A stretch of DNA of 64,000 nt, taken from NCBI GenBank assembly GCA_946545645.1, contig CAMNNQ010000195.1, positions 1 to 64,000 on the forward strand, read 5' to 3'. Every line of letters begins with the position of its first letter. Position 1 is the first letter of the stretch. Under the pieces are notes generated by a model. That model was not told the origin of the DNA. It ran no database searches and worked only from the letters and a program-made list of their open reading frames with translations. Made by a program: the position numbers and the translations under genes. This DNA comes from an uncultured Clostridia bacterium. Its GTDB lineage: Bacteria; Bacillota; Clostridia; Oscillospirales; Ruminococcaceae. Below are positions 19,953 to 30,372 of this stretch, one piece after another.

Positions 19953-20133
19953 TTAAGCAAACGTTCAGCATCATTTCGCAAACGAACTAAAATCGCTGGT
20001 TTAAGTGAAGATAACCTAAATCACATTCGTACATCTTCAGGCAGTTTCATATAACTTTGTTGACCAAAAGTTGTCCGAGATAGGCTAAGACAGCGGAATA
20101 TATCGTAAACATCATTACAGCTCATCAATTTAA

Positions 20134-20870
20134 TCAAAACCACCACTAAAGTGGTGGTTTGCACTACCCCTAAAAGGGGTTATTACTGGCTTAACCCCTC
20201 AAGGGGCGTTGAAAGTTCAGCACCGCATTGCTATCTCAGGCAGCCGCTAAAGCGGCTGCCTTTTTTTGCCTACTTGGTCTTACTACCCGTAAACGGGTCC
20301 ATAAACTCTTTCAGGCTCATTTGATCCTGCATATAATCTTCTTCTGTCTGATTCTTTATGTAGTCGCGTATGACTTTTTCGTTACGTCCTACTGTGTCCA
20401 CATAATACCCTCTGCACCAAAAATGTCTGCTGCCATACTTGTATTTCAGATTTGCGTGTCTGTCAAATATCATCAGGGTACTCTTCCCCTTGATATATCC
20501 CATAAACTGTGCTATACTTATATACGGTGGAATACTCACCAGCATATGTATGTGATCGGGCATTGCTGTTGCTTCCAATATCTCAGCGCCCTTTTGTTCA
20601 CACAGTTTACGTAGTATTTGCCCTATATCCGCTCTTAACTGTCCGTATATCACTTTTCGACGGTACTTTGGTGCAAATACTATGTGATACTGACATCTGT
20701 ACGTTGAATGTGCCGTATGCTTTATTTCGTTTTTCACGCTAATGACCTCCTTGTATTTTACTTTAGTAATGCGGTCGCCAAACCTTTACTATTGTATCAT
20801 ACTTGGAGGTTGTTTTAAAGCGCTCGCTGAAGCTTTTTTATGTCCCCCGGTATAACCGGGGGTTTATTTG
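20134..20870 (-). mobile_element. IS200-type element
   Basis: TnpA ORF flanked by end hairpins (ccaccactaaagtggtgg near 20140; cccccggtataaccggggg at 20844-20862). Confidence 0.75.
20270..20737 (-). CDS. tnpA: IS200/IS605 family transposase TnpA (Y1)
   Basis: YRCQYHIVFAPKYRRKVIYGQL...MPDHIHMLVSIPPYISIAQFMGYIKGKS. Confidence 0.9.
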   Translation of the reverse strand: MKNEIKHTAHSTYRCQYHIVFAPKYRRKVIYGQLRADIGQILRKLCEQKGAEILEATAMPDHIHMLVSIPPYISIAQFMGYIKGKSTLMIFDRHANLKYKYGSRHFWCRGYYVDTVGRNEKVIRDYIKNQTEEDYMQDQMSLKEFMDPFTGSKTK

Positions 20871-20932
20871 TGCTAAAGCGACCAATAAAATCGCCCATAT
20901 ACTGCTGTTTCGCAGTCTATGGGCGATATCGT

Positions 20933-21500
20933 TTATTGTCTGTCTTTTCTCCTCAAAAGCATTTCAGGATCTTTCACATAGCTTTTTACTACAACTCCGC
21001 AGCGTCTGCATATCAGGTGATAGAGTGGTGTTCCACCGAGTTTATTGTCTAACGCAGTAACGTTTGCGTAAGTTTCTCCTTGTATAGCCTCTATCATTTC
21101 CTCATTGCCGCAGTATGGGCATCTGTTCCCTTCGTTTGTGATTATTTTTGATTTCTCCTTTGCTTCCACGTTTCCGGCCAGTATTTGTAATCGTCATAGT
21201 CGCTGAAATCGTATATCGAAAACCATTCCGAATCCTCTGCTCTCCGTTAAGAAGCTCACGCATATCCACATCATAGAATTCCGCAAGCTCTATAAGTATG
21301 CTTATGTCGGGCATATTGTTTCCGTTCTCCCAGCGGCTCACAGTCCTGTTAGATTCCCCGAACTTCTCTGCAAGCTGCTCCTGTGTCAGAGCCTTTTCTT
21401 TTCTGAGTTCTTTAAGAAAGCTCCCAATCTTGACTTGATCCATTTTGCTGCCTTCCTTCATCACAACCATACCAAAAAGCCCTTCAAAAGTCCACGACAC
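20933..21500 (-). pseudogene. XRE-family regulator with C-terminal zinc-ribbon-like part, split into two frames
   Basis: ORF 21102-21500 has HTH IGSFLKELRKEKALTQEQLAEKFGESNRTVSRWENGNNMPDISILIELAEFYDVDMRELLNGE; ORF 20933-21169 has CPYCGNEEM...CRRCG; the two overlap out of frame. Confidence 0.55.
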
Positions 21501-21563
21501 AAAGTGAGAAATGCCGTTTTTGCTATAGGACAGGGTGTGTCTTGTGATTATTGCATAAATATA

Positions 21564-22114
21564 TTACTTGGTATCATCTACTTCCTCGGCATCAAGCCTT
21601 GCCTGATACCTTCTGCAGCTTCTGACCCTATGCTCGCAAACCGTTATGTTTATTGCAGAAAATATGATCACCGTAATAACTGCATCATAGAGTATCGATT
21701 CCGTCACCTTTTTGTCCGTATATACATCAAGAGCAATAAGCACCGCACCGTAGACAAGTGACTCGATAATGCACAAGCCTGCCCTCCTTGCAAATGCCTT
21801 TCTGCCCCGTGAGCAGTCAACGTCCTTCCCCAGAGAGTGTGCGGCGGCTTGACCGTTTTGCTTGCAAATGACATCAGTGCAAACACTACTGCAATGACGA
21901 GCAGCTGCGCCCAATAAGGATATGACTTCTCAATATTTCTTGTTATAAAATAGTAGAGTATCATTACGCCGTCAAATATCAGCCCGAATACAAGAGCTGT
22001 ATTCAGTGCCTGAGAATTCTCCTGCATTTCTCGCTCATCAGGCAGTCTTCCGCCGTTTTTGTTCTTCATCTTGACGATATAATATTGCTCCGGCTTAGTT
22101 TTCTTGTCTTTCAT
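21564..22114 (-). pseudogene. Small membrane protein frameshifted in a G run
   Basis: ORFs 21704-22114 and 21564-21914 join near 21835 as ...KTVKPPHTLWG|KDVDCSRGRKAFARRAGLCIIESLVYGAVLIALDVY. Confidence 0.65.
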
Positions 22115-22116
22115 AG

Positions 22117-22323
22117 TTATTCTCCTTTCTCGTCAAACCCAAACAGTTCATCAAGTGTTTTTCCGAGTGCTTTGCAAATTGCAATGCACAGATTGAGCGT
22201 CGGGTTATAGTTGCCGAATTCTATCATACTTATAGTCTGCCTTGTAACACCTACCGCATAGGCAAGCTGCTGTTGGTTCATGTCGTTTTCAAGGCGTGCG
22301 ATCTTAATTCTTTTGTTTTTCAA
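22117..22323 (-). CDS. XRE-family HTH transcriptional regulator
   Basis: MKNKRIKIARLENDMNQQQLAYAVGVTRQTISMIEFGNYNPTLNLCIAICKALGKTLDELF. Confidence 0.9.
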   Translation of the reverse strand: MKNKRIKIARLENDMNQQQLAYAVGVTRQTISMIEFGNYNPTLNLCIAICKALGKTLDELFGFDEKGE

Positions 22324-23410
22324 GGAAACACTCCTTTCAATTGTTCTGCAAATACTTAGTATAGCTATCCTATGACTGTATACTATATTTTTCTGTTTGT
22401 CAAGTATATTTTACATTATTTCTGATATTTTTTTATTTTGGCAAAGTAACAGCGGCAGTATTCATGCCAAATACTGCCGCTGCTGTCATACTATAAATGC
22501 TATAAATAGTATCATATATCTGCTTTTTATCCGAATTGTTTATGTGTTTTTTTAGCCGCTTCAAGTCCAGATAGCAGGCAATAGACGATGCACCCCCAGA
22601 GCAAACAACACAAAGCCCAATAACACAGAAAATGGCATGAACACCACCCCTGCAACAGGTGCAGCCATAGACATGGGTATTGCAGCACTTATCAATATCA
22701 AGCAGAAATACTAATAATGAGCTGACACAGCAGACTTTTCCGAGTGGGTGGTCTATTTTTTATACAGAAGTTAATCTCCTAAAGAAGTATACCATTCTCA
22801 AGCATACGTCAATACGAACATAGATTGTTTGTGCACTCTCAATACAATTGTTGAAAATGGAGATTTTTTCTTTTACCCTATAATTTTGCCTTAACTCTCA
22901 CACTAAAATCCTAAGTATAAGTGAGAGTTATTCTTTATTGAAATTTATGGATAAGACCTTTAGCTCCTCTTTATCAAAAAAGCTGTGCAAGTCACACATT
23001 TTCCATAGGGCTGATTTGTTTAATACAGAGATTATTATTACAATTCTCTCGAAACCGCTTTTATAATCGCCTCAAAGTGTCGTTACTAATGAAGGCTATG
23101 TTGCATTCGCTATTGTCTGCGCATGTTTTTCAACAACTAATAGCCCTCACACTTGCCATTTGTGCAATCTAACAATTTTTTAAAAACCCAATTAACTTTT
23201 ACGCTCGTCATTCAGAATTAACTTGTGAAAGGCACATATTTTTTCATGCCTCGCCAGCAGAAGAAAAAAGTACAAAGTCATACATCTAAACATTCAAACC
23301 TAAAAGGAGGAAACAGCGGCGTACATTAAAAAGCTAACTGACAAATAACATCATAACGCTTGACCTATCGCCAAGTCAGGCAGAATAAAAATCAGAGAGG
23401 AGAATGACAT

Positions 23411-23704
23411 TTGAATTTAACAGAAAAACAGCAGATCATTTCGCAGATAGTTCTTCTATTAGAACAACTTATTGAAACGCAGCCGCCTGAGCCTGTACCA
23501 AAACCTCAATCGAGCGAAACTCAGCCTCTTGAAATGCTCACCGTCAAGGAGTGCGCCGCACTTGTAAACGGCTTATCTGAGCACACAGTCCGCCAACTTG
23601 TTGCACAGGACAAAGTCGCCTATGTCCGTGCAGGCAGCGGTGTGAGGGGCAAGATATTGGTGATCAAAACGTCTTTGCTAAAGTATCTTGGAGTAGCAGA
23701 TTGA
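23411..23704 (+). CDS. Excisionase-like / helix-turn-helix DNA-binding protein
   Basis: LTVKECAALVNGLSEHTVRQLVAQDKVAYVRAGSGVRGKILVIKTSLLKYL. Confidence 0.7.
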   Translation: MNLTEKQQIISQIVLLLEQLIETQPPEPVPKPQSSETQPLEMLTVKECAALVNGLSEHTVRQLVAQDKVAYVRAGSGVRGKILVIKTSLLKYLGVAD

Positions 23705-23934
23705 CCGACAAAAAAGCGACCCTACCCAGGACGGCAGGGTGAAGCGTGTAAATGTGTATAATAGCATTTTTGATTTACATAATTACGCAAGTACAGAAAG
23801 TCCCGGCATTTTACCGGTACTTTCCCGCAGGCGTTAACGATGTTAACTCTGCGGTGTTTAGTGGCTTTGCAGCCCTAAACGAAGGCTCGGCAAAATCGAG
23901 CCGAAAAACTGAAATACATAAAAAGAGAGGACTG

Positions 23935-24382
23935 ATGAAAATATCAAGAAAAAACAAAACGCTCCGCCGAAAGGAGATAGTGTATTCAGCCGAGGAATGG
24001 GAACAGATTGAAAAGCAAGCTGCTGAGTGTCACTTGAAAACCTCGACTTTCAAAGCCTATCAAAGATCAGCCTGACGCTTTTCGTCTTACAGAGATGTTG
24101 TCTGTCATCAACAAGGATCATATTTCGTCAATCGGTAATCTGGAGGGTAGGATTCTGCGATTGAGGAAAAAGTATGAAAAGAATAAGGGTGAGAAATGTC
24201 TGAAGAAACTGAAGGAGTATTTGGGTATTCGGGATACCTACAACGAAATCTCTCAGGGTTACTATATCTCCAAGCTGGTAAATCAAGAAAAACTCCGCAG
24301 GGAGCAGGAGCAGAAAAAGCAGCCACCAAAAAAGAAACACCACCGATTAATATTCAAAGATTTAACGCAACTTTTATATTGA
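23935..24382 (+). pseudogene. Mobilisation (MobC-like) accessory gene remnants
   Basis: KNKTLRRKEIVYSAEEWEQIEKQAAECHLKTSTF then frame loss; located between xis-like and int-like genes. Confidence 0.35.
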
Positions 24383-24492
24383 ACTAATCAGCGGAATGTG
24401 TTATACTTAGGGTACGATATATTCCGCTGTCGGAAAGGAGTTAAAATGATAAGACAGCAGAAAAATACCACCACTCGAAAGGTGGTGGCGGA

Positions 24493-25693
24493 ATGAATAT
24501 ACAAGAACGCAAAAACAAAGAGGGCAAGATCACCTCATATCGCATAAGGGTGTTTGACCACAGAGACGCTCAAACGGGCAAGCAGGTTTTCCGAACGCTA
24601 TCTGTAAAGTATGACGATATCAAGTCAGCGGCATGGAACAAGAAGAACGCCGAAAAGCAGGCGGTGATCTTTGAAAAGGGTATCGAGGAGCAGACAGCAA
24701 GTGACTCAAGAGTGACTTTTGATGAATATTGTGACTACGCTATCAGGATCAAGGAGCAGTCGAGCATATCTGCTTCAACAGCGTACAGCTACCGCAGCAG
24801 TAAAAAGCGTATCGCACCTTATCTTGGGCATATTCAGCTAAAGAAGATGACACCTGCGATGATCAACAGTGCATACTCTGCAATGCTTGAAATCGGCTTC
24901 TCTAAGAACTCGGTCTATGCAATGCACTTGTTTGTACACGCTATGCTTGCAATGGCTTTCAAGGAGGGGCTTATCCCCCGCAACTATGCCGATGCAGCCA
25001 CACCTCCAAAAAAGAATCAGCCCGAGGTCGATGCACTTTCAGAGGAACAAGCTTGATTTATTTTTCAAATTGCTTTACGAGGATACCTCTGTTCACAGCT
25101 ATACGTTTCAAGTGCTTTTCAGCCTATTGCTCGCAACGGGCTGCCGAATCGGTGAGCTATGTGCGCTCTCATGGGATAACGTGGATTTTGACGAGAATCG
25201 AATACATATTTGCAGGCATTTCATCAAAGACAGCACCGGCACACGCATTGAGGAAGGCTGTAAGACAAACGCAAGTGACCGCTGGCTTTACATGGACGAT
25301 GAAACTATGGATATGCTGAAGGAATACCGCAGACATTATGATGAGGTCGCAAAGTCCTACGGCAGCAAGTGGAATTACTTTGCAAAAGCCGTTTTCTTTT
25401 CGACACATAACCCAGGATTTTTTATGAACCCCAGTACAGCAAGAGCATGGCTGCATGAATTTACAAAGAGGAATCATCTGCCGAGGATACACCCTCATCA
25501 GTTCAGACACACAGCTATCAGCTTGCAGCTTCAAAACGGTATCAGCATACCCGAAGCGGCAAAGAGGGCCGGGCACTCTCGACCCGATGTAACCCTTCGC
25601 ACATACAGTCACACGCTCAAAGACAACGACCGTCATTGCTGCGAGGTAGTTACCAAAGCTATTCCGAAGATGCCCAAGCGAAAGACTGGCTGA
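24493..25693 (+). pseudogene. Tyrosine recombinase / integrase, frameshifted near 25050
   Basis: Frame 1 ends ...VDALSEEQA*; the overlapping frame continues LDLFFKLLYEDTSVHSYTFQVLFSLLLATGCRIGELCALSWDNVD...HPHQFRHTAISLQLQNGISIPEAAKRAGHSRPDVTLRTYSHTL. Confidence 0.85.
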
Positions 25694-25848
25694 CAGCTTA
25701 CGGGAAGATACGTTAAATGCAAGCTCTGATAACTTGCAGCAGCGTAAAAGTTGACCGTTTGTTGACTAAAGCGATTGAAGGGCGGTAGGGCAAAGACGTT
25801 AATTGCGTGTTTTCGTGGGGTGGGGTTGCTTTTTTAGTGTTAATATGG

Positions 25849-25854
25849 TATAAT
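25849..25854 (+). promoter_or_regulatory. Candidate -10 (TATAAT) with TTGCTT at 25826-25831
   Basis: 17-bp spacing; lies inside the listed ORF, favouring the start at 25954. Confidence 0.45.
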
Positions 25855-25953
25855 CTGTATATATTAACCCGTCTGCGAAAATGCAATTTGATACCCGCCG
25901 ATATTTGTCACGATACCGACCTTATTTATGCTCCGTCAGAAGGAGGGCCTCTG

Positions 25954-27924
25954 ATGAAAAACACTAAGCGAAAGACTATCTGCCTTGTATCATCTCAGCT
26001 CACTACAGACCATGGAAAGCGTATCAGCCGAGGAATAGCTGCCCAGTGCGAAAAATACGGCTACGATCTGGCTGTTTTTTCTTCGATGGTGAATTTTGAT
26101 CTCTACTATCAGAGTTATGCCCGGGGCGAGATAAACATCTATGATCTTATAAATTTCAGCCTGTTTGACGGTGTTATACTTGATACTGTGAACCTTATGT
26201 CATCAGATCTGACCGAGGTCATGGATATGCTCTGCCAAAAGATCGGCAGAGAAGCTGATGCGCCTGTTGTATGTATAGGCATACCTTACAAAGATCTGGA
26301 TTTCATCGGCAACTCCAACGATGAACAGCTCAGGGAGATCTGCCGTCACGCAGCCCGGGTACACGGGTGCAGGGATATATGTATCCTGACGGGGCCGAAG
26401 GATAATCACGAGGCGGAGGAACGGCTGGAGATCATGCTGGACGAGCTGCATAAGCAGGGGCTTGAAGTCTCTGATGAGCACAGGATTTACGGCGATTTCT
26501 GGTACACAAGCGGTATAAAGCTGGCGCAGGATATAATCTCAGGAGCTGTCGGGAAGCCGGACGCTGTTATCGCCGCCAGCGATCACATGGCGCTGGGCTT
26601 TATCGATGAGTATACAAAGCAGGGGCGCCGCATCCCGGAGGATATGGTGGTCCTGGGGTTTGAGGCCACGAATGATGCTATGCTGGCGGATATCCCACTG
26701 ACTTCGATAGAGTCGAACTTTGCAAAATGTGCTGCTGATGCAGTCGATCATATCAGACGGATCATCGAGCCGGATATGAGTATATTGCCATACGAAACGA
26801 ATAACAGGACAATGATGCATTTCGGGAAAAGCTGCGGCTGCACACCCGATATGGAAGATATGGTGCAGGCAATCAGGACCTCTCTGTATCACATTGTAAG
26901 ATATTACTCGCAGGATGTTTTTGAGGATAATGTAGATATAGGTCTGCTTCTGGAAAACTTCATTCCCGAGCAGCTTACCGCTTCCGATACCCCTGACGAA
27001 TGTATAGAGAACATCTACAAATCGACCTATGTTATCTCGCCCTTCCTGAATTTCTATCTATGCCTGAGCCCGGACTGGCTGGACCCGAATAAAGATATCA
27101 TTTCGGGGCACCCCGACAAAACAGATATGGTCATCCTGAGATCCAATACTGGCCGAAACGATAGATACAGGCCGGAGGAAAAGATCACTTTCGATACATC
27201 CGTCATGCTCCCGCAGCTTTTTGAGCAGGCAGATGAGCCTTCTGCATATTATTTTTCGGCTGCCCATTTTTCGGATAAGACTCTGGGCTATGCCGTATTG
27301 CAGAGAAGATACTGCGACAGCAGCAAATTCAATATCGTCTATCGCAACTGGCTGAGATTCGTAAACAATGCTCTCGAAATGTCCAGGGCAAGGAACCGCT
27401 TTTTTGTCCTTTCGGTATATGACAAGATGACCGGGCTCTATAACAGGCGGGGCTTATACAGCGAATATGACAAGCTCGTTTCAGGTATATCCGGCGAAAA
27501 GGAGATATTCGTCAGCACGATAGATATGGACGGCCTCAAATACATAAACGACACCTTCGGCCATTCGTCCGGGGATGAAGGGATAATCTGTATAGCCGAT
27601 GCAGTAAGAGCGATAGCTGCGGAAAAAGATATCATGTGCCGCGCAGGGGGAGATGAGTTTATTATACTCGGTCTGCGCGAATGCGGCAGCTTTGACCGGG
27701 AACGACACATAAACGAGTTCTGCTCGGTGCTTGAGAAGCTGTCCGGGAACTCAGGAAGACCTTATCCGATAACTGCAAGCATCGGCTGCGCGGTGGGCAG
27801 GATAAATGATACCGAAGACCCGAAAGTTCTCCTTGAGGATCTTCTGGAAGAATCCGACGAGCAGATGTACCGCTACAAGAGCAACAGGCGGCGGAGAAGA
27901 GAAGACAGAAACGGCAGGGATTGA
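25954..27924 (+). CDS. LacI/periplasmic-binding-like sensor domain fused to GGDEF diguanylate cyclase
   Basis: KRKTICLVSSQLTTDHGKRISRGIAAQCEKYGYDLAVFSS...PDAVIAASDHMALGFIDEYTKQGRRIPEDMVVLGFEATN; MTGLYNRRGL...GGDEF. Start moved from 25807 to the ATG at 25954 (after aaggaggg). Confidence 0.85.
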   Translation: MKNTKRKTICLVSSQLTTDHGKRISRGIAAQCEKYGYDLAVFSSMVNFDLYYQSYARGEINIYDLINFSLFDGVILDTVNLMSSDLTEVMDMLCQKIGREADAPVVCIGIPYKDLDFIGNSNDEQLREICRHAARVHGCRDICILTGPKDNHEAEERLEIMLDELHKQGLEVSDEHRIYGDFWYTSGIKLAQDIISGAVGKPDAVIAASDHMALGFIDEYTKQGRRIPEDMVVLGFEATNDAMLADIPLTSIESNFAKCAADAVDHIRRIIEPDMSILPYETNNRTMMHFGKSCGCTPDMEDMVQAIRTSLYHIVRYYSQDVFEDNVDIGLLLENFIPEQLTASDTPDECIENIYKSTYVISPFLNFYLCLSPDWLDPNKDIISGHPDKTDMVILRSNTGRNDRYRPEEKITFDTSVMLPQLFEQADEPSAYYFSAAHFSDKTLGYAVLQRRYCDSSKFNIVYRNWLRFVNNALEMSRARNRFFVLSVYDKMTGLYNRRGLYSEYDKLVSGISGEKEIFVSTIDMDGLKYINDTFGHSSGDEGIICIADAVRAIAAEKDIMCRAGGDEFIILGLRECGSFDRERHINEFCSVLEKLSGNSGRPYPITASIGCAVGRINDTEDPKVLLEDLLEESDEQMYRYKSNRRRRREDRNGRD

Positions 27925-28063
27925 CGAAAGTGCCCGACACCTGTCATGCAGACAACACAATAGGATCTATGCAGTAACCAAAAGCAGTCTGTGCAATTCG
28001 TGCAGGCTGCTTTGTGCTTTCCGGAGGCCGTTTTTTCGGGGGATAGCGTTTTTTATACGGCAA

Positions 28064-28095
28064 TTGTAAACCTGTTACAAAATAACGGTTGACAA
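28064..28095 (+). promoter_or_regulatory. BirA operator TTGTAAACC-N14-GGTTGACAA overlapping the -35 of the bio operon
   Basis: Half sites 28064-28072 and 28087-28095; -35 TTGACA 28089-28094, 17-bp spacer, -10 TATAAT 28112-28117. Confidence 0.85.
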
Positions 28096-28122
28096 CGGCC
28101 CGGAGCGGTGCTATAATACTGA

Positions 28123-28698
28123 ATGGAGGAAGTGATAAATATCAACAATGCAAACAAAACAAGAGACATGGCAATGACTGCGATGTTTACCGCACTGATA
28201 ACCGCAGGGGCATATATCCGTATCCCTGTACCTGTCTGCCCCTTCACGCTGCAATTCCTGTTTACCACCCTAGCGGGGCTGATACTCGGGAAGAACAGGG
28301 GAGCTGCCGCATCGGCTCTGTATGTCGTTCTCGGACTGGCAGGGCTCCCTGTTTTTACAGGCGGCGGAGGATTGACGTATGTGCTTCAACCGACATTCGG
28401 CTATCTTATCGGATTTATAGCGGGCTCATACATCACCGGAGCGATCGCCCGCAGCGGAAAGGCAGATACCAGGCGGCTGCTTATGGGCTGCTTTGCGGGG
28501 CTTGCGGTGGTTTACGCGCTGGGAATGATCTATTACTATGTGATAAGTGCGGTCTATCTTAACGAGCCTGTCGGTATAGGCGCTTTGTTCCTGTACTGCT
28601 TTGTGCTGGCAGTCCCGGGGGATATTGCCCTCTGCTTACTGTCTGCGGCTCTGGCAAAACGGCTCATGCCTGTAATTCACTCGAAAGGGACAGTATAA
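28123..28698 (+). CDS. bioY: Biotin transporter BioY (ECF S component); exact start uncertain
   Basis: TAMFTALITAGAYIRIPVPVCPFTLQFLFTTLAGLILG; the listed ATG lies 5 bp after the -10. Confidence 0.9.
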   Translation: MEEVININNANKTRDMAMTAMFTALITAGAYIRIPVPVCPFTLQFLFTTLAGLILGKNRGAAASALYVVLGLAGLPVFTGGGGLTYVLQPTFGYLIGFIAGSYITGAIARSGKADTRRLLMGCFAGLAVVYALGMIYYYVISAVYLNEPVGIGALFLYCFVLAVPGDIALCLLSAALAKRLMPVIHSKGTV

Positions 28699-29681
28699 TG
28701 GAGATAAGGGAGATCACCGAAGAGATAATAAACGGCAGAAGGCTGACAAGAGAGGACGACCTGAGCTTTCTCCTGACCGTCGGGCAGGAGGAGCTAATGG
28801 GATGTGCGGACAAGCTGAGGAGACATTTCAGCGGGAACAGGGCGAACCTTTGCAGCATCATCAACGGAAGGAGCGGGCGCTGCCCGGAGGACTGCAAATT
28901 CTGTGCGCAGTCGGCGCGGCACTGCACAGGCATCGAAGAATACGGCTTTCTCGATAAACAGAGGATATCGGCGGAATGCCGCCATAATGAGGAGCAGGGC
29001 GTTCACCGCTTTGCGATAGTTACGGCGGGGCGGAAGCTCAGCGGGGAAGAGTTCGATAAGGCTCTGGATACATACCGTACTCTCGCCCGGGAGAGCAAAG
29101 TGGGGCTGTGCGCTTCATTCGGGCTGCTTGAAGAAGAGCAGTTTGCCTTGCTGCGTCAGGCAGGAGTTTCAAGGTATCATGCGAATATCGAGACTTCGAG
29201 AGCGAATTTCAGGAACATCTGCACGACACATACCTTTGAGGATAAGCTGGAATGTATCCGCAGAGCCAAGGCCGCAGGGCTTGAAGTATGCTCGGGAGGC
29301 ATCATAGGCATGGGTGAAAGCTGGGAGGACCGCATCGACATGGCTCTGACACTCAGCGAGCTGGGCGTGAGCTCCGTACCGATAAACGCTCTGATACCCA
29401 TCAAGGGCACGCCTCTGGAAGACCTGGAGCGTATCACCGAGGCGGATATACTCAGAACTGTCGCTGTGTTCCGCTTTATTGTCCCCGAAGCGGACATTCG
29501 CCTTGCCGCCGGGAGAAACCTTATGTCTAACTGCGGCGAGCGTGCTTTCCTTGCGGGAGCAAATTCAGCTATTACCGGGGATATGCTTACGACCTCCGGC
29601 AACCGCATCCGGGAGGATATAGCTATGTTGGAAAAGATAGGCTATCAAACCTATCACACAGGGAGGGATAACGATGGCTGA
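28698..29681 (+). CDS. bioB: Biotin synthase
   Basis: Radical SAM motif CPEDCKFCAQSA; ICSGGIIGMGESWEDRIDMA-type region. Confidence 0.95.
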   Translation: MEIREITEEIINGRRLTREDDLSFLLTVGQEELMGCADKLRRHFSGNRANLCSIINGRSGRCPEDCKFCAQSARHCTGIEEYGFLDKQRISAECRHNEEQGVHRFAIVTAGRKLSGEEFDKALDTYRTLARESKVGLCASFGLLEEEQFALLRQAGVSRYHANIETSRANFRNICTTHTFEDKLECIRRAKAAGLEVCSGGIIGMGESWEDRIDMALTLSELGVSSVPINALIPIKGTPLEDLERITEADILRTVAVFRFIVPEADIRLAAGRNLMSNCGERAFLAGANSAITGDMLTTSGNRIREDIAMLEKIGYQTYHTGRDNDG

Positions 29682-30372
29682 GGGTCTGTTCGTTACCGGG
29701 ACAGGAACGGACATAGGGAAGACCTATGTTACGGCTCTGCTGGTCAGGAAGCTCCGCAAAGCGGGCTTTGATACAGCCTATTTCAAGGCGGCTGTCAGCG
29801 GGAACGAAAGGGATAAAAGCGGCAGGCTCATACCGGGGGATGCTGCCTATGTAAAGAGAATATCCGGCACAGATCAGCCGCTGGAAACGATGTGCCCTTA
29901 TGTTTACGAGGCTGCGGTGTCTCCACACCTCGCCGCAAGGAAAGAGGGCAGCCCTGTGGAGCTGAGCGTTGTTAAGGCGCAGTATGAAAAGCTCTGCGGA
30001 GAATACGGATATGTCATCTGCGAGGGCAGCGGCGGTATCGTCTGCCCCATCCGCTATGATGAGGAAAAGATAATGCTGGAGGATATCATCAAAGCTCTCG
30101 GCCTCCCGACGGTCGTAACGGCAGACGCAGGCCTCGGGACGATAAACAGCGTGGTGCTTACCTGCGAATATATGAAAGCACACGGTCTGGATATCCGGGG
30201 GCTGATACTCAACAACTTTCACAAGGGCGATATAATGGAGGAGGACAACAAGCTGATGTGCGAGAAGCTGACAGGGATACCTGTTATCGCCTGTGTCGGT
30301 GAGAACGATACCGATATAGATATTTCGGCAGATGTACTCAGAAGCATCTGCGGCAGAGGAGGAAAACAATGA
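29674..30372 (+). CDS. bioD: Dethiobiotin synthase
   Basis: LFVTGTGTDIGKTYVTALL P-loop. Confidence 0.95.
   Translation: MAEGLFVTGTGTDIGKTYVTALLVRKLRKAGFDTAYFKAAVSGNERDKSGRLIPGDAAYVKRISGTDQPLETMCPYVYEAAVSPHLAARKEGSPVELSVVKAQYEKLCGEYGYVICEGSGGIVCPIRYDEEKIMLEDIIKALGLPTVVTADAGLGTINSVVLTCEYMKAHGLDIRGLILNNFHKGDIMEEDNKLMCEKLTGIPVIACVGENDTDIDISADVLRSICGRGGKQ

Larger units (their letters stand above)
19264..20106. repeat. 179-bp dispersed repeat interrupted by an IS5-like remnant
   Basis: Flanks match 7042-7220; IS inserted at TTAA. Confidence 0.75.

Noticed and set aside
24454-24493. Hairpin ccaccactcgaaaggtggtgg as an IS200 end
   Set aside because: Resembles the IS200 end hairpin at ~20140, but no transposase or matching end is nearby; more likely a local hairpin before the integrase.
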